Position numbers and translations under genes: made by a program. The notes under the pieces are model-generated. The model searched no databases. It saw only the letters and a program-made list of their open reading frames with translations, and was not told where the DNA came from. Below, piece after piece: positions 11,819 to 18,915 of a stretch of DNA of 19,322 bases. This stretch comes from Burkholderiales bacterium (GTDB taxonomy: Bacteria > Pseudomonadota > Gammaproteobacteria > Burkholderiales > Burkholderiaceae_C). Location of the stretch: contig CANFYD010000010.1 in assembly GCA_947450745.1 (NCBI GenBank), positions 1-19,322 of the forward strand. The letters are read 5' to 3'. The number at the start of each line of letters is the position of its first letter. Within the stretch, counting starts at the first letter, position 1.

Positions 11819-13023
11819 AGTCAACAAAACACAAAATCCTGCTGATCGACGACACGCCGCTCAATTTGCAGGTGCTGACGGCCGCGCTGGCGGCCGACTT
11901 CGAGCTGCAGATCGCCACCTCCGGGCCCAAGGGGCTGGCCCTGGCGGAGAGCCACCGGCCCGATCTGATCTTGCTCGACGTGATGATGCCGGGCATGGAC
12001 GGCCACGAGACCTGCCGCCGGATCAAGAGCAGCCCGCTGTTGCAGCAAGTGCCGGTGATCTTCATCTCGGCGTTGGGGCAGACCGGCGATGAATCGGCTG
12101 GCCTGGCGCTGGGTGCGGCCGACTATCTGGCCAAGCCGATCAACGTGGACATCGCGCGCCAGCGCATCTGTAACCTGCTGGAGCGCGAGGACCTGCGCCG
12201 GGAAGCAGAGCAGGCCCGCGACCACCTGGAAGACGTCGTGCTGGCGCGCACCTTTGCCCTCGCCATCGCCAAAGAAGCTGCCGAAGCCGCGCACCGGGCC
12301 AAGACCCTGTTTCTGCAGAATATGAGCCACGAACTGCGCACGCCGATGAATGCGCTGATGGGGCAAATGGACCTGCTGCTGTTCACCGCCACCGATGCGC
12401 GGCAAGTAGTCCAACTCGACAAGGCGAACCGCGCGGCCGAAGACCTGCTGGGGCTGATCACCCGCCTGTTCGACATGACCGTGCTGGAGGCCGGCCAACT
12501 GACGCTGGAGAGCAAGCCGTTCAAGCTGCCCCTGGTGCTGAACGGGCTGAGCCGACTGTTCGAACCGGAAGCCGAGCGCAAGAAGATTCGCTTGGACATC
12601 CGCTGCGACGTGGCCCTGACGGGGCTGAAGCTGCAGGGCGACGCGATGCGGCTGGGCCAGATCTTGATGAACTTGATCGGCAACGCCCTCAAGTTCACCG
12701 AACAAGGCACGGTCAGCGTGATGGTCAAGCTGGGCGAGCCCCGCGAATCCACTGCATCCTCCGAATCCTCCGAGAACTTGGGCTGCCTGCTGCGCTTCGA
12801 GGTGCGCGACACCGGCATCGGCATCGCCCTGGACCAACAAAAACAGATCTTCGGCCTGTTCGAACAAGCCGACGCCACCACCCAACGCAACTTCGGCGGT
12901 GCCGGCCTGGGCCTGCCCCTCAGCCAGCAACTGGTCGCCCTGATGGGCGGCCAACTCGGCGTCGAAAGCCACCCCGGCGCCGGCGCCCTCTTCTGGTTCA
13001 CCGCCCGCCTCCCCAAAGCCTGA
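11815..13023 (+). CDS. Soluble response regulator-histidine kinase hybrid (REC-HisKA-HATPase)
   Basis: The protein has 402 residues and no membrane segment. The N-terminal receiver domain (about 5-122) has LIDD, phosphoacceptor D55 (LLDVMMPG) and K107. A coiled coil (about 125-165) leads to HisKA with SHELRTPMN (H172). HATPase_c has N290 in the N-box, DTGIGI at 332-337 and GGAGLGL at 361-367 (A in place of the usual T, still plausible for ATP binding). Proteins of this layout act as intermediate kinases gated by receiver phosphorylation. The obvious donor is the upstream CHASE kinase, probably through an Hpt protein not seen here. The GTG start has a good ribosome binding site (AAGCGGAG, 11801-11808) and overlaps the upstream stop by 4 bases, so the two proteins are likely made together. 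No DNA-binding output domain is present in either. Confidence 0.92.
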   Translation: MKSTKHKILLIDDTPLNLQVLTAALAADFELQIATSGPKGLALAESHRPDLILLDVMMPGMDGHETCRRIKSSPLLQQVPVIFISALGQTGDESAGLALGAADYLAKPINVDIARQRICNLLEREDLRREAEQARDHLEDVVLARTFALAIAKEAAEAAHRAKTLFLQNMSHELRTPMNALMGQMDLLLFTATDARQVVQLDKANRAAEDLLGLITRLFDMTVLEAGQLTLESKPFKLPLVLNGLSRLFEPEAERKKIRLDIRCDVALTGLKLQGDAMRLGQILMNLIGNALKFTEQGTVSVMVKLGEPRESTASSESSENLGCLLRFEVRDTGIGIALDQQKQIFGLFEQADATTQRNFGGAGLGLPLSQQLVALMGGQLGVESHPGAGALFWFTARLPKA

Positions 13024-13050
13024 CCCCCTCGCCCCAAACAATGGGGTCAG
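13020..13050. terminator. Hairpin at the end of the kinase operon (possible terminator)
   Basis: CTGACCCC (13020-13027) and GGGGTCAG (13043-13050) form a perfect 8-bp stem with a 15-nt loop. The stop codon TGA lies inside the left arm. No U-tract follows, so a Rho-independent terminator is doubtful; it may only protect the 3' end. The right arm is part of the direct repeat at 13036. Confidence 0.4.
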
Positions 13051-13073
13051 AGTCATTTGATTTGCCAGCGGGC
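13036..13073 (+). repeat. 38-bp direct repeat, copy A
   Basis: The unit starts AAACAATGGGGTCAGAG and continues with TCATTTGATTTGCC. It matches copy B (13230-13267) at 34 of 38 positions at a distance of 194 bp, and similarity fades over the next 10 bases. The two copies bracket the REP element at 13100-13222. GGGGTCAGA-type sequences of this kind are familiar between genes in Proteobacteria (recollection, not checked). Confidence 0.8.
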
Positions 13074-13099
13074 CCGGCGCATCGGGGGTTTGATCCCCT

Positions 13100-13222
13100 G
13101 TAGGGCGGGTCGAGACCCGCGATGGGTCCGGCGACGGGCACCGGCATCCCGGTAAGCACAGCGCCGGGGTGGGCGGAGCGGTGGTGTCGTTAGCCCCGGC
13201 GACGCACAGGTCCCGGCCCTAC
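13100..13222. repeat. REP-type bipartite palindromic element (BIME-like), copy 3
   Basis: The left end is GTAG plus the intact stem GCGGGTC-GA-GACCCGC. The right end (GGTCCCGGCCCTAC, ending at 13222) is a decayed inverse copy. Its middle is GC-rich and unlike the middles of copies 1 and 2. It separates the kinase operon from the secretion operon and lies inside the pair of 38-bp direct repeats. Confidence 0.7.
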
Positions 13223-13229
13223 GAATTCA

Positions 13230-13267
13230 AAACAATGGGGTCAGATACATTTGATTTGCCGCCGGGC
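13230..13267 (+). repeat. 38-bp direct repeat, copy B
   Basis: This is the second copy of the AAACAATGGGGTCAGA unit, with four differences from copy A (TA for GT at bases 17-18, GC for AG at bases 32-33). It lacks the CTGACCCC partner that makes copy A a hairpin. Between it and gspG (13268-13449) must lie the promoter of the secretion operon; I could not identify convincing -35/-10 boxes there. Confidence 0.8.
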
Positions 13268-13449
13268 ACGGTGCGGGTCACAAAGTTTGGGGGCAATTTG
13301 GGCGTCACAGACTGACGTTACAGTGTTGTCACCACCTGATTGAGGGGCCGGTCAAGTCCCGATGGACTGGGGGCGAACGGCTGTGGAATAGTCAGACTAT
13401 GACGCTGCGGCCCGACCCACACAGGGTTTTCGACAAATTTGAGTCCTCC

Positions 13450-13917
13450 ATGCTGCCCTTGAGCCCTACCCGCAAGTCCGACAAACCCCGCCCACCCCGC
13501 CATTGCTGCGACTCCCAAGCACGCGGCTTCACGCTGCTGGAGCTGTTGGTGGTGATGGTGATCATTGGCCTGCTGGCCGGCTATGTGGGGCCGAAGTTCT
13601 TTGGCCAGATCGGTAAGAGCGAGGTCAAGGCCACGCGGGCGCAGATCGACGGGCTGCAAAAGTCGCTGGATCAGTACCGGCTCGACGTCGGCCGTTACCC
13701 CAGCACCGAGCAGGGCTTGGCCGTGCTGGTGACCAAGCCGGGCGACGAGCCGCGCTGGGCCGGGCCCTACCTGAGCAAGGCGGTGCCCAAAGACCCGTGG
13801 AAGAACGACTACCAGTACCGCTCGCCCGGCGAGCATGGTGAGTACGACCTGCTGTCCTACGGCCGCGATGGCCGCCCGGGTGGCGAGGGCGAGGACGCCG
13901 ATCTGGTCAGCTGGTAA
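13450..13917 (+). CDS. gspG: Type II secretion-like major pseudopilin GspG
   Basis: This is a prepilin-type protein that a prepilin peptidase would cleave and methylate and that would assemble into the periplasmic pseudopilus. The class III leader ends RG, then FTLLELLVVMVIIGLLAGYV, with Glu at position +5 of the mature protein and a hydrophobic helix. The C-terminal calcium-binding loop typical of GspG is present (PWKNDYQYRSPGEHGEYD, then GRDGRPGGEGEDADLVSW). With the ATG at 13450 it has 155 residues with a 26-residue basic leader. An upstream ATG at 13399 would give a 43-residue leader, which is long for the family. Neither start has a clear ribosome binding site. It is the first gene of the operon, 85 bases before gspF. 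The usual partner pseudopilins (GspH, I, J, K) are not adjacent. Confidence 0.95.
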   Translation: MLPLSPTRKSDKPRPPRHCCDSQARGFTLLELLVVMVIIGLLAGYVGPKFFGQIGKSEVKATRAQIDGLQKSLDQYRLDVGRYPSTEQGLAVLVTKPGDEPRWAGPYLSKAVPKDPWKNDYQYRSPGEHGEYDLLSYGRDGRPGGEGEDADLVSW

Positions 13918-13940
13918 ACCGGCCGCGCCGTCGCTCGCCG

Positions 13941-13970
13941 CCAATCGCAGCCAATCGCCACCAATCGCCG
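13941..13970 (+). repeat. Three 10-bp tandem repeats between gspG and gspF
   Basis: CCAATCGCAG, CCAATCGCCA and CCAATCGCCG lie end to end, sharing CCAATCGC. They stand 33 bases before the gspF start in the only real gap of the operon. No function is evident; the period of one helical turn may be chance. Confidence 0.7.
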
Positions 13971-14002
13971 CTCCACCTTCCCTGCCCCGCTGATCCCCAG
14001 CC

Positions 14003-15241
14003 ATGCCCAGCTACCAAGCCCGTGTTTTCTACCCCGACGGGGTGAAGACGCAGCGCGTCGACGCACCGGACCGCCAATCGGTCGCGGCGGTGCTGGGCGT
14101 GGCGCCGCAACATGTGCTGGCCGTTGAAGAGTTGTCCGCCGACGCCACTGACCTGAACCCAGGCCGACAAGGCGCTGGCATGTTGGGCCGCAAGGCGGGC
14201 CAAAAACTAGGCCGCAAACGTTTCCCCCTGCAACTGTTCAGTCAGGAACTGGCCGTCTTGCTGGACGCCGGCATCTCCTTGCTGGAGGCGCTGACCACCT
14301 TGCGCGAGAAGGAAGCGAGCGAGCCGGTGCGGGCGGCGCTGGACGGGGTGATCGCCAACATCGAACAGGGCCGGCCGCTGTCGGTAGCGATGCGCGAGCA
14401 ACCGCAGGCGTTTGACGAACTGGTCTGCGCCATCGTCGCCGCCAATGAGCGCACCGGCCAGCTCAGCGCCGCGCTGGCCCAGCATGCCAAATACCTGGCC
14501 TGGGTCGAGAGCCTGCGGGCGCGGCTGATTGCGGCCTGCGTCTACCCGGTCATGTTGCTGGCCGTGGGCAGCGCGGTGATTCTGTTTTTGCTGCTCTTCG
14601 TGCTGCCTCGTTTTGCCGGCATTCTGGACGGGCTGGGCAATGACCTGCCCTGGGCCTCGCGGGTATTGATCCGCTTTGGGCAGACGGCCGGCAGCCAGCC
14701 GTTGGCGGTGGTGTTTGGCCTGGGCCTGCTGGCGCTGGGCTGTGTCGGCTTGTGGCGGCACCCGGGTTTGCGCGAGCGGGTGCAGGCCTCGATGTGGACG
14801 CTGCCGGGCCTGGGGCCACGGCTGCGGGTGCTGGCGCTGGCACGGCTGTATCGCAGCCTGGCGATGTTGCTGGCCTCGGGTGTGCCGGTGTTGGCGTCCT
14901 TGCGCATCGTGCAGGACGTGGTGGCCGCACCGTGGCGGCCGGCGGTGGCGGCGGCGGCGGCGCAGATCGAACGGGGTGAGCGGCTGTCGGAAGCGCTGGA
15001 GGCGCACGACCTGGCCACGCCGGTCGCCCGCCGCATGGTGCGGGTGGGCGAGCGCAGCGGCGAGGTGGCGGCGATGCTGGAGCGGGCGGCCGCCTTTCAC
15101 GACGAAGAGGCGGTGCGCTTGACCGAGCTGCTGACCCGCGCCATCAACCCGGCGCTGATGTTGATCATGGGTGTGTTGATCGGCGGCATCATCGTTTTGA
15201 TGTATTTGCCGATCTTTCAGTTGGTGGAGCAAGTTCAGTGA
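14003..15241 (+). CDS. gspF: Type II secretion-like inner-membrane platform protein GspF
   Basis: The 412-residue polytopic protein is the platform that links the cytoplasmic ATPase to pseudopilus assembly. Its length is normal for GspF/PilC. It has two GspF domains (about 75-200 and 278-400), each with the helical pattern FSQELAVLLDAGISLLEAL or ALARLYRSLAMLLASGVPV and the ERTGQL/ERSGEV turn. Membrane segments are at about 176-202, 232-250 and 383-404. The N-terminal part (MPSYQARVFYPDGV) is the usual soluble start, which supports the ATG at 14003 despite a poor ribosome binding site. Its TGA overlaps the GTG of gspE (GTGA), which implies translational coupling. Confidence 0.95.
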   Translation: MPSYQARVFYPDGVKTQRVDAPDRQSVAAVLGVAPQHVLAVEELSADATDLNPGRQGAGMLGRKAGQKLGRKRFPLQLFSQELAVLLDAGISLLEALTTLREKEASEPVRAALDGVIANIEQGRPLSVAMREQPQAFDELVCAIVAANERTGQLSAALAQHAKYLAWVESLRARLIAACVYPVMLLAVGSAVILFLLLFVLPRFAGILDGLGNDLPWASRVLIRFGQTAGSQPLAVVFGLGLLALGCVGLWRHPGLRERVQASMWTLPGLGPRLRVLALARLYRSLAMLLASGVPVLASLRIVQDVVAAPWRPAVAAAAAQIERGERLSEALEAHDLATPVARRMVRVGERSGEVAAMLERAAAFHDEEAVRLTELLTRAINPALMLIMGVLIGGIIVLMYLPIFQLVEQVQ

Positions 15242-16788
15242 CTTCAGCGAATACCGCCATCAATCATTCTCTGGCCGACCATCTGCCGGCCGAGCAAGGC
15301 CCTTGGCAGCTGGACTTCGAGCATTGGCCGCAAGCACAGGCGCAGCGTTGGCGGGCGGTGCTGGCGGTGTCGGCCAGCGGCCGCAAGGTGCTGCTGGGTG
15401 AGCGCGAGGCCGACGCAATGCTGCTGCAAAGCGTAGAAGCGCGGCTGCAGGCACCGGTGCGCTGGCTGCGCTGCGATGCGGCGGCGGTGACGCATTGGCT
15501 GGGCGCGGGCGAGGCGGACTTCCGCGCGCTCAGCGACGTGGAAGAAGCGGTCATCGCCGGCGAGGCCAGCGGCGGCGCGCTGGAGTTGTCGGCGCTGATG
15601 ATGTCGGAGCAGGCCAGCCCGGTGGTGCGGCTGCTCAACGCCACCTTGTACGACGCGCTGCAGGACGGGGCCAGCGATGTGCACATCGAGTGCACCGTGC
15701 GCGGGGCGGCGATCCGCTTCCGGGTCGACGGCGTGATGTCGATGGTGCGCACGGTGGACGGCGCAGCGGTGGCCGAGCAACTGGTGTCGCGGCTGAAGGT
15801 GATGTCGGAGCTGGACATCGGCGAGCGGCGGCTGCCGCAGGACGGCCGCTTCCAGTTGAAGGTGCAGGGCCGGGTGGTGGACTTTCGGCTCTCCATCATG
15901 CCCAGCGTGTTTGGTGAAGACGCGGTGGTGCGGGTGCTGGATCGGGCGCGCATCGAGCAGACCGGCGGCAGCCTGACGCTGGACGCGCTGGGCTTCCCGC
16001 CGGCCGAGCGGGCCGCCATCCGGCGCGAGGCCCGCCAACCGCACGGCATGTTGCTGGTGACGGGCCCGACCGGCAGCGGCAAGACGACGACGCTGTACGC
16101 CACGCTGGCCGAAATCCACACAGGCACCGACAAGATCATCACCATCGAAGACCCGGTCGAATACCAACTGGCCGGCGTGGTGCAGATTCCCGTCAACGAG
16201 AAGAAGGGTCTGACCTTCTCGCGCGGCCTGCGCTCCATCCTGCGCCACGACCCGGACCGGGTGATGGTGGGCGAGATCCGCGACGCCGAAACCGCGCAGA
16301 TCGCGGTGCAGGCGGCGCTGACCGGCCACTTGGTCTTCAGCACCGTGCATGCGAACAACGCGTTCGACGTGATCGGCCGCTTCATGCACATGGGGCTGGA
16401 CCTGTACAACGTCGTCTCCGCGCTGAACGCGGTGCTGGCGCAGCGGCTGGTGCGGCTGACCTGCACCCACTGCGCGCAGCCGTTTGTGCCCGATGCATCC
16501 ACCTTGGCGCGCTACGGCCTGAGCGATCAGCAGGACACGAACTATCTGAAGGGCGAGGGCTGCGGCCATTGCCGAGGCACCGGCTACAAGGGCCGCCGCG
16601 CGGTGGCGGAATTGCTGAAGCTGGACGACGGCCTGCGCGACCTGATCGCCGCGCGCGCGCCGATGTCGCAAATCAAGGAAGCTGCGCGCTCGCGCGGCAT
16701 GAAGCCGCTGCGGACCATGGTGTTGCAAGCCGTCTGCCGTGGCGAAACGACTTTCGAGGAGTTGGAACGTGTCACCCTCGATGAATAG
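15238..16788 (+). CDS. gspE: Type II secretion-like assembly ATPase GspE
   Basis: The 516-residue cytoplasmic hexameric ATPase of the GspE/PilB/MshE family powers pilin or pseudopilin assembly. A divergent N-terminal domain (1-115) is followed by the N2 domain (SDVHIECTVRGAAIRFRVDG, about 146-165). Then come Walker A GPTGSGKT (276-283), the Asp box (IEDPVEYQ, 303-310), Walker B (RVMVGEIRD, 341-349), the His box (LTGHLVFSTVHAN, 361-373) and four zinc-binding cysteines (C409, C412, C442, C445). All catalytic features are intact. The GTG start overlaps the gspF stop by 4 bases. Its last codons overlap the start of the next gene. It could equally be called an MshE-type ATPase; the neighbours decide the name. 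Confidence 0.95.
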   Translation: MTSANTAINHSLADHLPAEQGPWQLDFEHWPQAQAQRWRAVLAVSASGRKVLLGEREADAMLLQSVEARLQAPVRWLRCDAAAVTHWLGAGEADFRALSDVEEAVIAGEASGGALELSALMMSEQASPVVRLLNATLYDALQDGASDVHIECTVRGAAIRFRVDGVMSMVRTVDGAAVAEQLVSRLKVMSELDIGERRLPQDGRFQLKVQGRVVDFRLSIMPSVFGEDAVVRVLDRARIEQTGGSLTLDALGFPPAERAAIRREARQPHGMLLVTGPTGSGKTTTLYATLAEIHTGTDKIITIEDPVEYQLAGVVQIPVNEKKGLTFSRGLRSILRHDPDRVMVGEIRDAETAQIAVQAALTGHLVFSTVHANNAFDVIGRFMHMGLDLYNVVSALNAVLAQRLVRLTCTHCAQPFVPDASTLARYGLSDQQDTNYLKGEGCGHCRGTGYKGRRAVAELLKLDDGLRDLIAARAPMSQIKEAARSRGMKPLRTMVLQAVCRGETTFEELERVTLDE

Positions 16789-18349
16789 CTCCAATCGCCA
16801 GTCATGGCTGAGCACCGCACAGCGCCGGATGGCCGCCCAGCTGGCGCGGCCGCAAGCGCTGTTTCTGAACGCCGACGGCGTGCAGGCGCTCAATACACCA
16901 CCACTGCCGCCGCAAGCATTGGCCGACTGGTGCCGACAGCACGGCGGCGGCGCGGCGACGCTCATCGTCTCCACCCAACTGCTGCACGAACTGGTCTGCG
17001 AGCCCGGCTTGCCGCTGGACAGCGAGGCCGATCTGCAAGCCTATGCCCGGCAGCAGTTCAGCCATTACTTTGGCAGCGCCGCCAAGGCTTGGCCGCTGGC
17101 GACTTGGCGCGTGGGCTCGGCGGTGGGCTCGGCGGTGGGCTCGACGCCTGACCCGGAGCGCTGCGGCGCGTCTGCCTGGCACGGGCCGGAGGGAGCCGCG
17201 CTGGCAGCCACCGCCGCCGAGCATCAAGTGCTGCTGCGCCGCGTGCAACCGGCCTGGGCGCCGGTGCTGCAGCGGCTGGCCGCGCAAGAACCGCAGTGGC
17301 TGAGCGCACCAGCGGCGGCGCTGGCCTGGGTGGAGGGTCAGGTGTTGACTTGGCTGCAGCTGCAAAACGGGCAGCTGCAAGCGCTGCGCCAGTTGCGCTT
17401 GCCTGCGGCCACGCCGGAGGCCTTGAGCGAGACCTTGCTGGAGTTGCTTGGCAGCCCAGCAGCGGGCACAACTCAGCGCTCAGTGCTGGTGCTCGGCTAC
17501 GGCTTGTCGGCCGCTCAGTTGCCGCTGCAAGCGCTGGGCAGCAATGCGCCGCTGATCCGGGTGTTGGCCGCGCTGGACGGCAGCGCACCGCTGCCGGCTT
17601 GGTTCACGCCAGCAGCCGGGACGCCCGCCGCCAAACCGCTGCGCTTGCCACAGCCGGACTTTTTGCGCCCGCAGGTGCAGCGCTCAAGCTTGGCTTGGCC
17701 GCTGGCGGCTTGCGGCGGCTTGGTGCTGGCCACCGCCGGCTGGGCCTTGCTGGCCAGCCACCAGCAGTTGACACAGGCACAGGAGCAAGTGGCCCAGTTG
17801 GACGAGCAGGCCCGCAGCCTGCTGAAGCGTCCGGGCAACGCGGCCAGGCCAGTGCCCGCCAGCGCGCGCGCGCCAGCGGCCAAAGCCGCCGAGCTCGATA
17901 TGCAGCGCAGCGCCGCCGAGGTGCAAGCGCTGTTGCAGCAAGCCTGGGAGCCGCTGCTGAGCAATGTGGAACAAGCCGGGCTGCTGCCGGCCAGCAAGGC
18001 GCCTGGAAATGTGCCCGGCAATCTTCCCGGCAACTCAGCCGCGCCGCTGATCAACTGGCTGAGCCTGGATTACAGCGCCGGCCGCAATGAGCTGCGGCTG
18101 GAAGGGCTGGTGCAAGACAAATTGCTGGCCCTGCAATTGGTGGACCGGCTGAGCGCCGCACCGGGCTGGCGCGACGTGATGTTGAGCCGCTTCCAGACCG
18201 GCGAGCAAGGCTTGTCCGGCCAGCGCTTCGAGCTGTCGGCCAAGCTGCGGGCTGCGCAACTGTCGCCCGCTTGGCCCAACTTGCCAAACTTGCCCAATTT
18301 ACCCCTGCCCACCGCCGCCCCCGTCAGCGTGAAAAAGGACGGTTCATGA
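16769..18349 (+). CDS. GspL/PilN-like inner-membrane assembly protein
   Basis: The protein has 526 residues. A cytoplasmic Ala/Leu-rich region (1-300) resembles the actin-like cytoplasmic half of GspL/PilM in position only. A single TM (about 308-328), a coiled coil (about 330-355), an Ala/Pro-rich linker and a PilN-like periplasmic fold (about 431-494, LSLDYSAGRNELRLEG and RFELSAKLR) follow. The layout suggests one protein doing the work of PilM plus PilN, or of GspL, as MshI does. It would tie the ATPase to the periplasmic proteins. The GTG at 16769 is chosen because GAGGAG (16755-16760) stands 8 bases before it. ATG 16781 and GTG 16739 are alternatives. Odd features are tandem VGSA repeats (about 116-127), GNVPGNLPGN, and PNLPNLPNLP near the C-terminus. 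It overlaps gspE by 20 bases and the next gene by 4 (ATGA). Confidence 0.75.
   Translation: MSPSMNSSNRQSWLSTAQRRMAAQLARPQALFLNADGVQALNTPPLPPQALADWCRQHGGGAATLIVSTQLLHELVCEPGLPLDSEADLQAYARQQFSHYFGSAAKAWPLATWRVGSAVGSAVGSTPDPERCGASAWHGPEGAALAATAAEHQVLLRRVQPAWAPVLQRLAAQEPQWLSAPAAALAWVEGQVLTWLQLQNGQLQALRQLRLPAATPEALSETLLELLGSPAAGTTQRSVLVLGYGLSAAQLPLQALGSNAPLIRVLAALDGSAPLPAWFTPAAGTPAAKPLRLPQPDFLRPQVQRSSLAWPLAACGGLVLATAGWALLASHQQLTQAQEQVAQLDEQARSLLKRPGNAARPVPASARAPAAKAAELDMQRSAAEVQALLQQAWEPLLSNVEQAGLLPASKAPGNVPGNLPGNSAAPLINWLSLDYSAGRNELRLEGLVQDKLLALQLVDRLSAAPGWRDVMLSRFQTGEQGLSGQRFELSAKLRAAQLSPAWPNLPNLPNLPLPTAAPVSVKKDGS
17111..17146 (+). repeat. 12-bp in-frame tandem repeat (three units) in the GspL/PilN-like gene
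   Basis: GTGGGCTCGGCG occurs twice in a row, followed by GTGGGCTCGACG, encoding VGSA-VGSA-VGST. The near-perfect units suggest recent slippage, and length changes would keep the frame. Confidence 0.95.
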
Positions 18350-18915
18350 AACTGTTTACCTTCAAACAAGCGCTGCAAAGCCTGGGCTGGCCGGGCTGGG
18401 CCGGCCTGGGCTGCCTGACGCTGGCCGCCGCTGCGCTGCTGCTGACGCAGCGCTGGGAGGCGCAAACAGATCAGTTGCAGGCGCAGGCCGACGGCTTGCG
18501 CGGACAGTTGCGCAAAGCCAGGGCCGAGGGCGCAACAGCGGCCACCGCACCGGCCACGCCGTCGCAATGGCTGCAAGCGCTGCCGCCGGCCGCACTGCGC
18601 CAGCAGCGGCTGGCCGACCTGCTGGAAATCGGCCTGCGCCAGGGGCTGCTCAGCGCGCGCACCGAACACCGGCTCAGCGTCGATAGCGCGGCCGGGCTGG
18701 AGCGGCTGCGCGTCAACATGCCGCTGACCGGTGGCTACGCGCAGTTGCGCCACTTCATCGAAGCGGCGTTGCGCCAAGACCCGGCGCTGAGCCTGGACAG
18801 CCTGAAGCTGCGCCGCAGCACACCGCTGGCCGCCGAGGTGGAGGCCGAGCTGGTCTGGTCGCTGCACGGCCGGGCCGATCCCACCGAACTGCGGCCGAGC
18901 GGGGCTCAGCCATGA
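18346..18915 (+). CDS. GspM/PilO-like inner-membrane assembly protein
   Basis: The 189-residue protein has a short cytoplasmic start (MKLFTFKQALQSLGW), one TM (about 16-34), a coiled coil (about 36-60), a linker and a small alpha/beta domain (about 115-176: LRVNMPLTGGYAQLRHFIEAAL, read as LRVNMPLTG then YAQLRHFIEAAL, and AEVEAELVWSLHGR). This TM-coil-ferredoxin-like layout is that of PilO, GspM and MshJ, which pair with PilN/GspL in the membrane. Sequence similarity to any of them is too weak to name by eye. The ATG overlaps the upstream stop (ATGA) and has a good ribosome binding site (AAAAAGGA). An earlier in-frame ATG at 18271 would lie deep in the upstream gene and is rejected. Its own stop overlaps the next ATG. 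Confidence 0.75.
   Translation: MKLFTFKQALQSLGWPGWAGLGCLTLAAAALLLTQRWEAQTDQLQAQADGLRGQLRKARAEGATAATAPATPSQWLQALPPAALRQQRLADLLEIGLRQGLLSARTEHRLSVDSAAGLERLRVNMPLTGGYAQLRHFIEAALRQDPALSLDSLKLRRSTPLAAEVEAELVWSLHGRADPTELRPSGAQP

Noticed and set aside
9455..11827. 790-codon open frame on the minus strand opposite the CHASE kinase
   Set aside because: Long antisense frames are expected in GC-rich DNA. The translation is Gln/His/Arg/Ala-rich without domains, while the plus strand has complete kinase motifs.
13268..13449. Sigma-70 promoter for the secretion operon
   Set aside because: A promoter must be somewhere here, but no -35/-10 pair with acceptable match and spacing could be singled out.
15244..16974. 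576-codon open frame on the minus strand opposite gspE
   Set aside because: It is a low-complexity shadow of gspE. The plus strand carries all GspE catalytic motifs.
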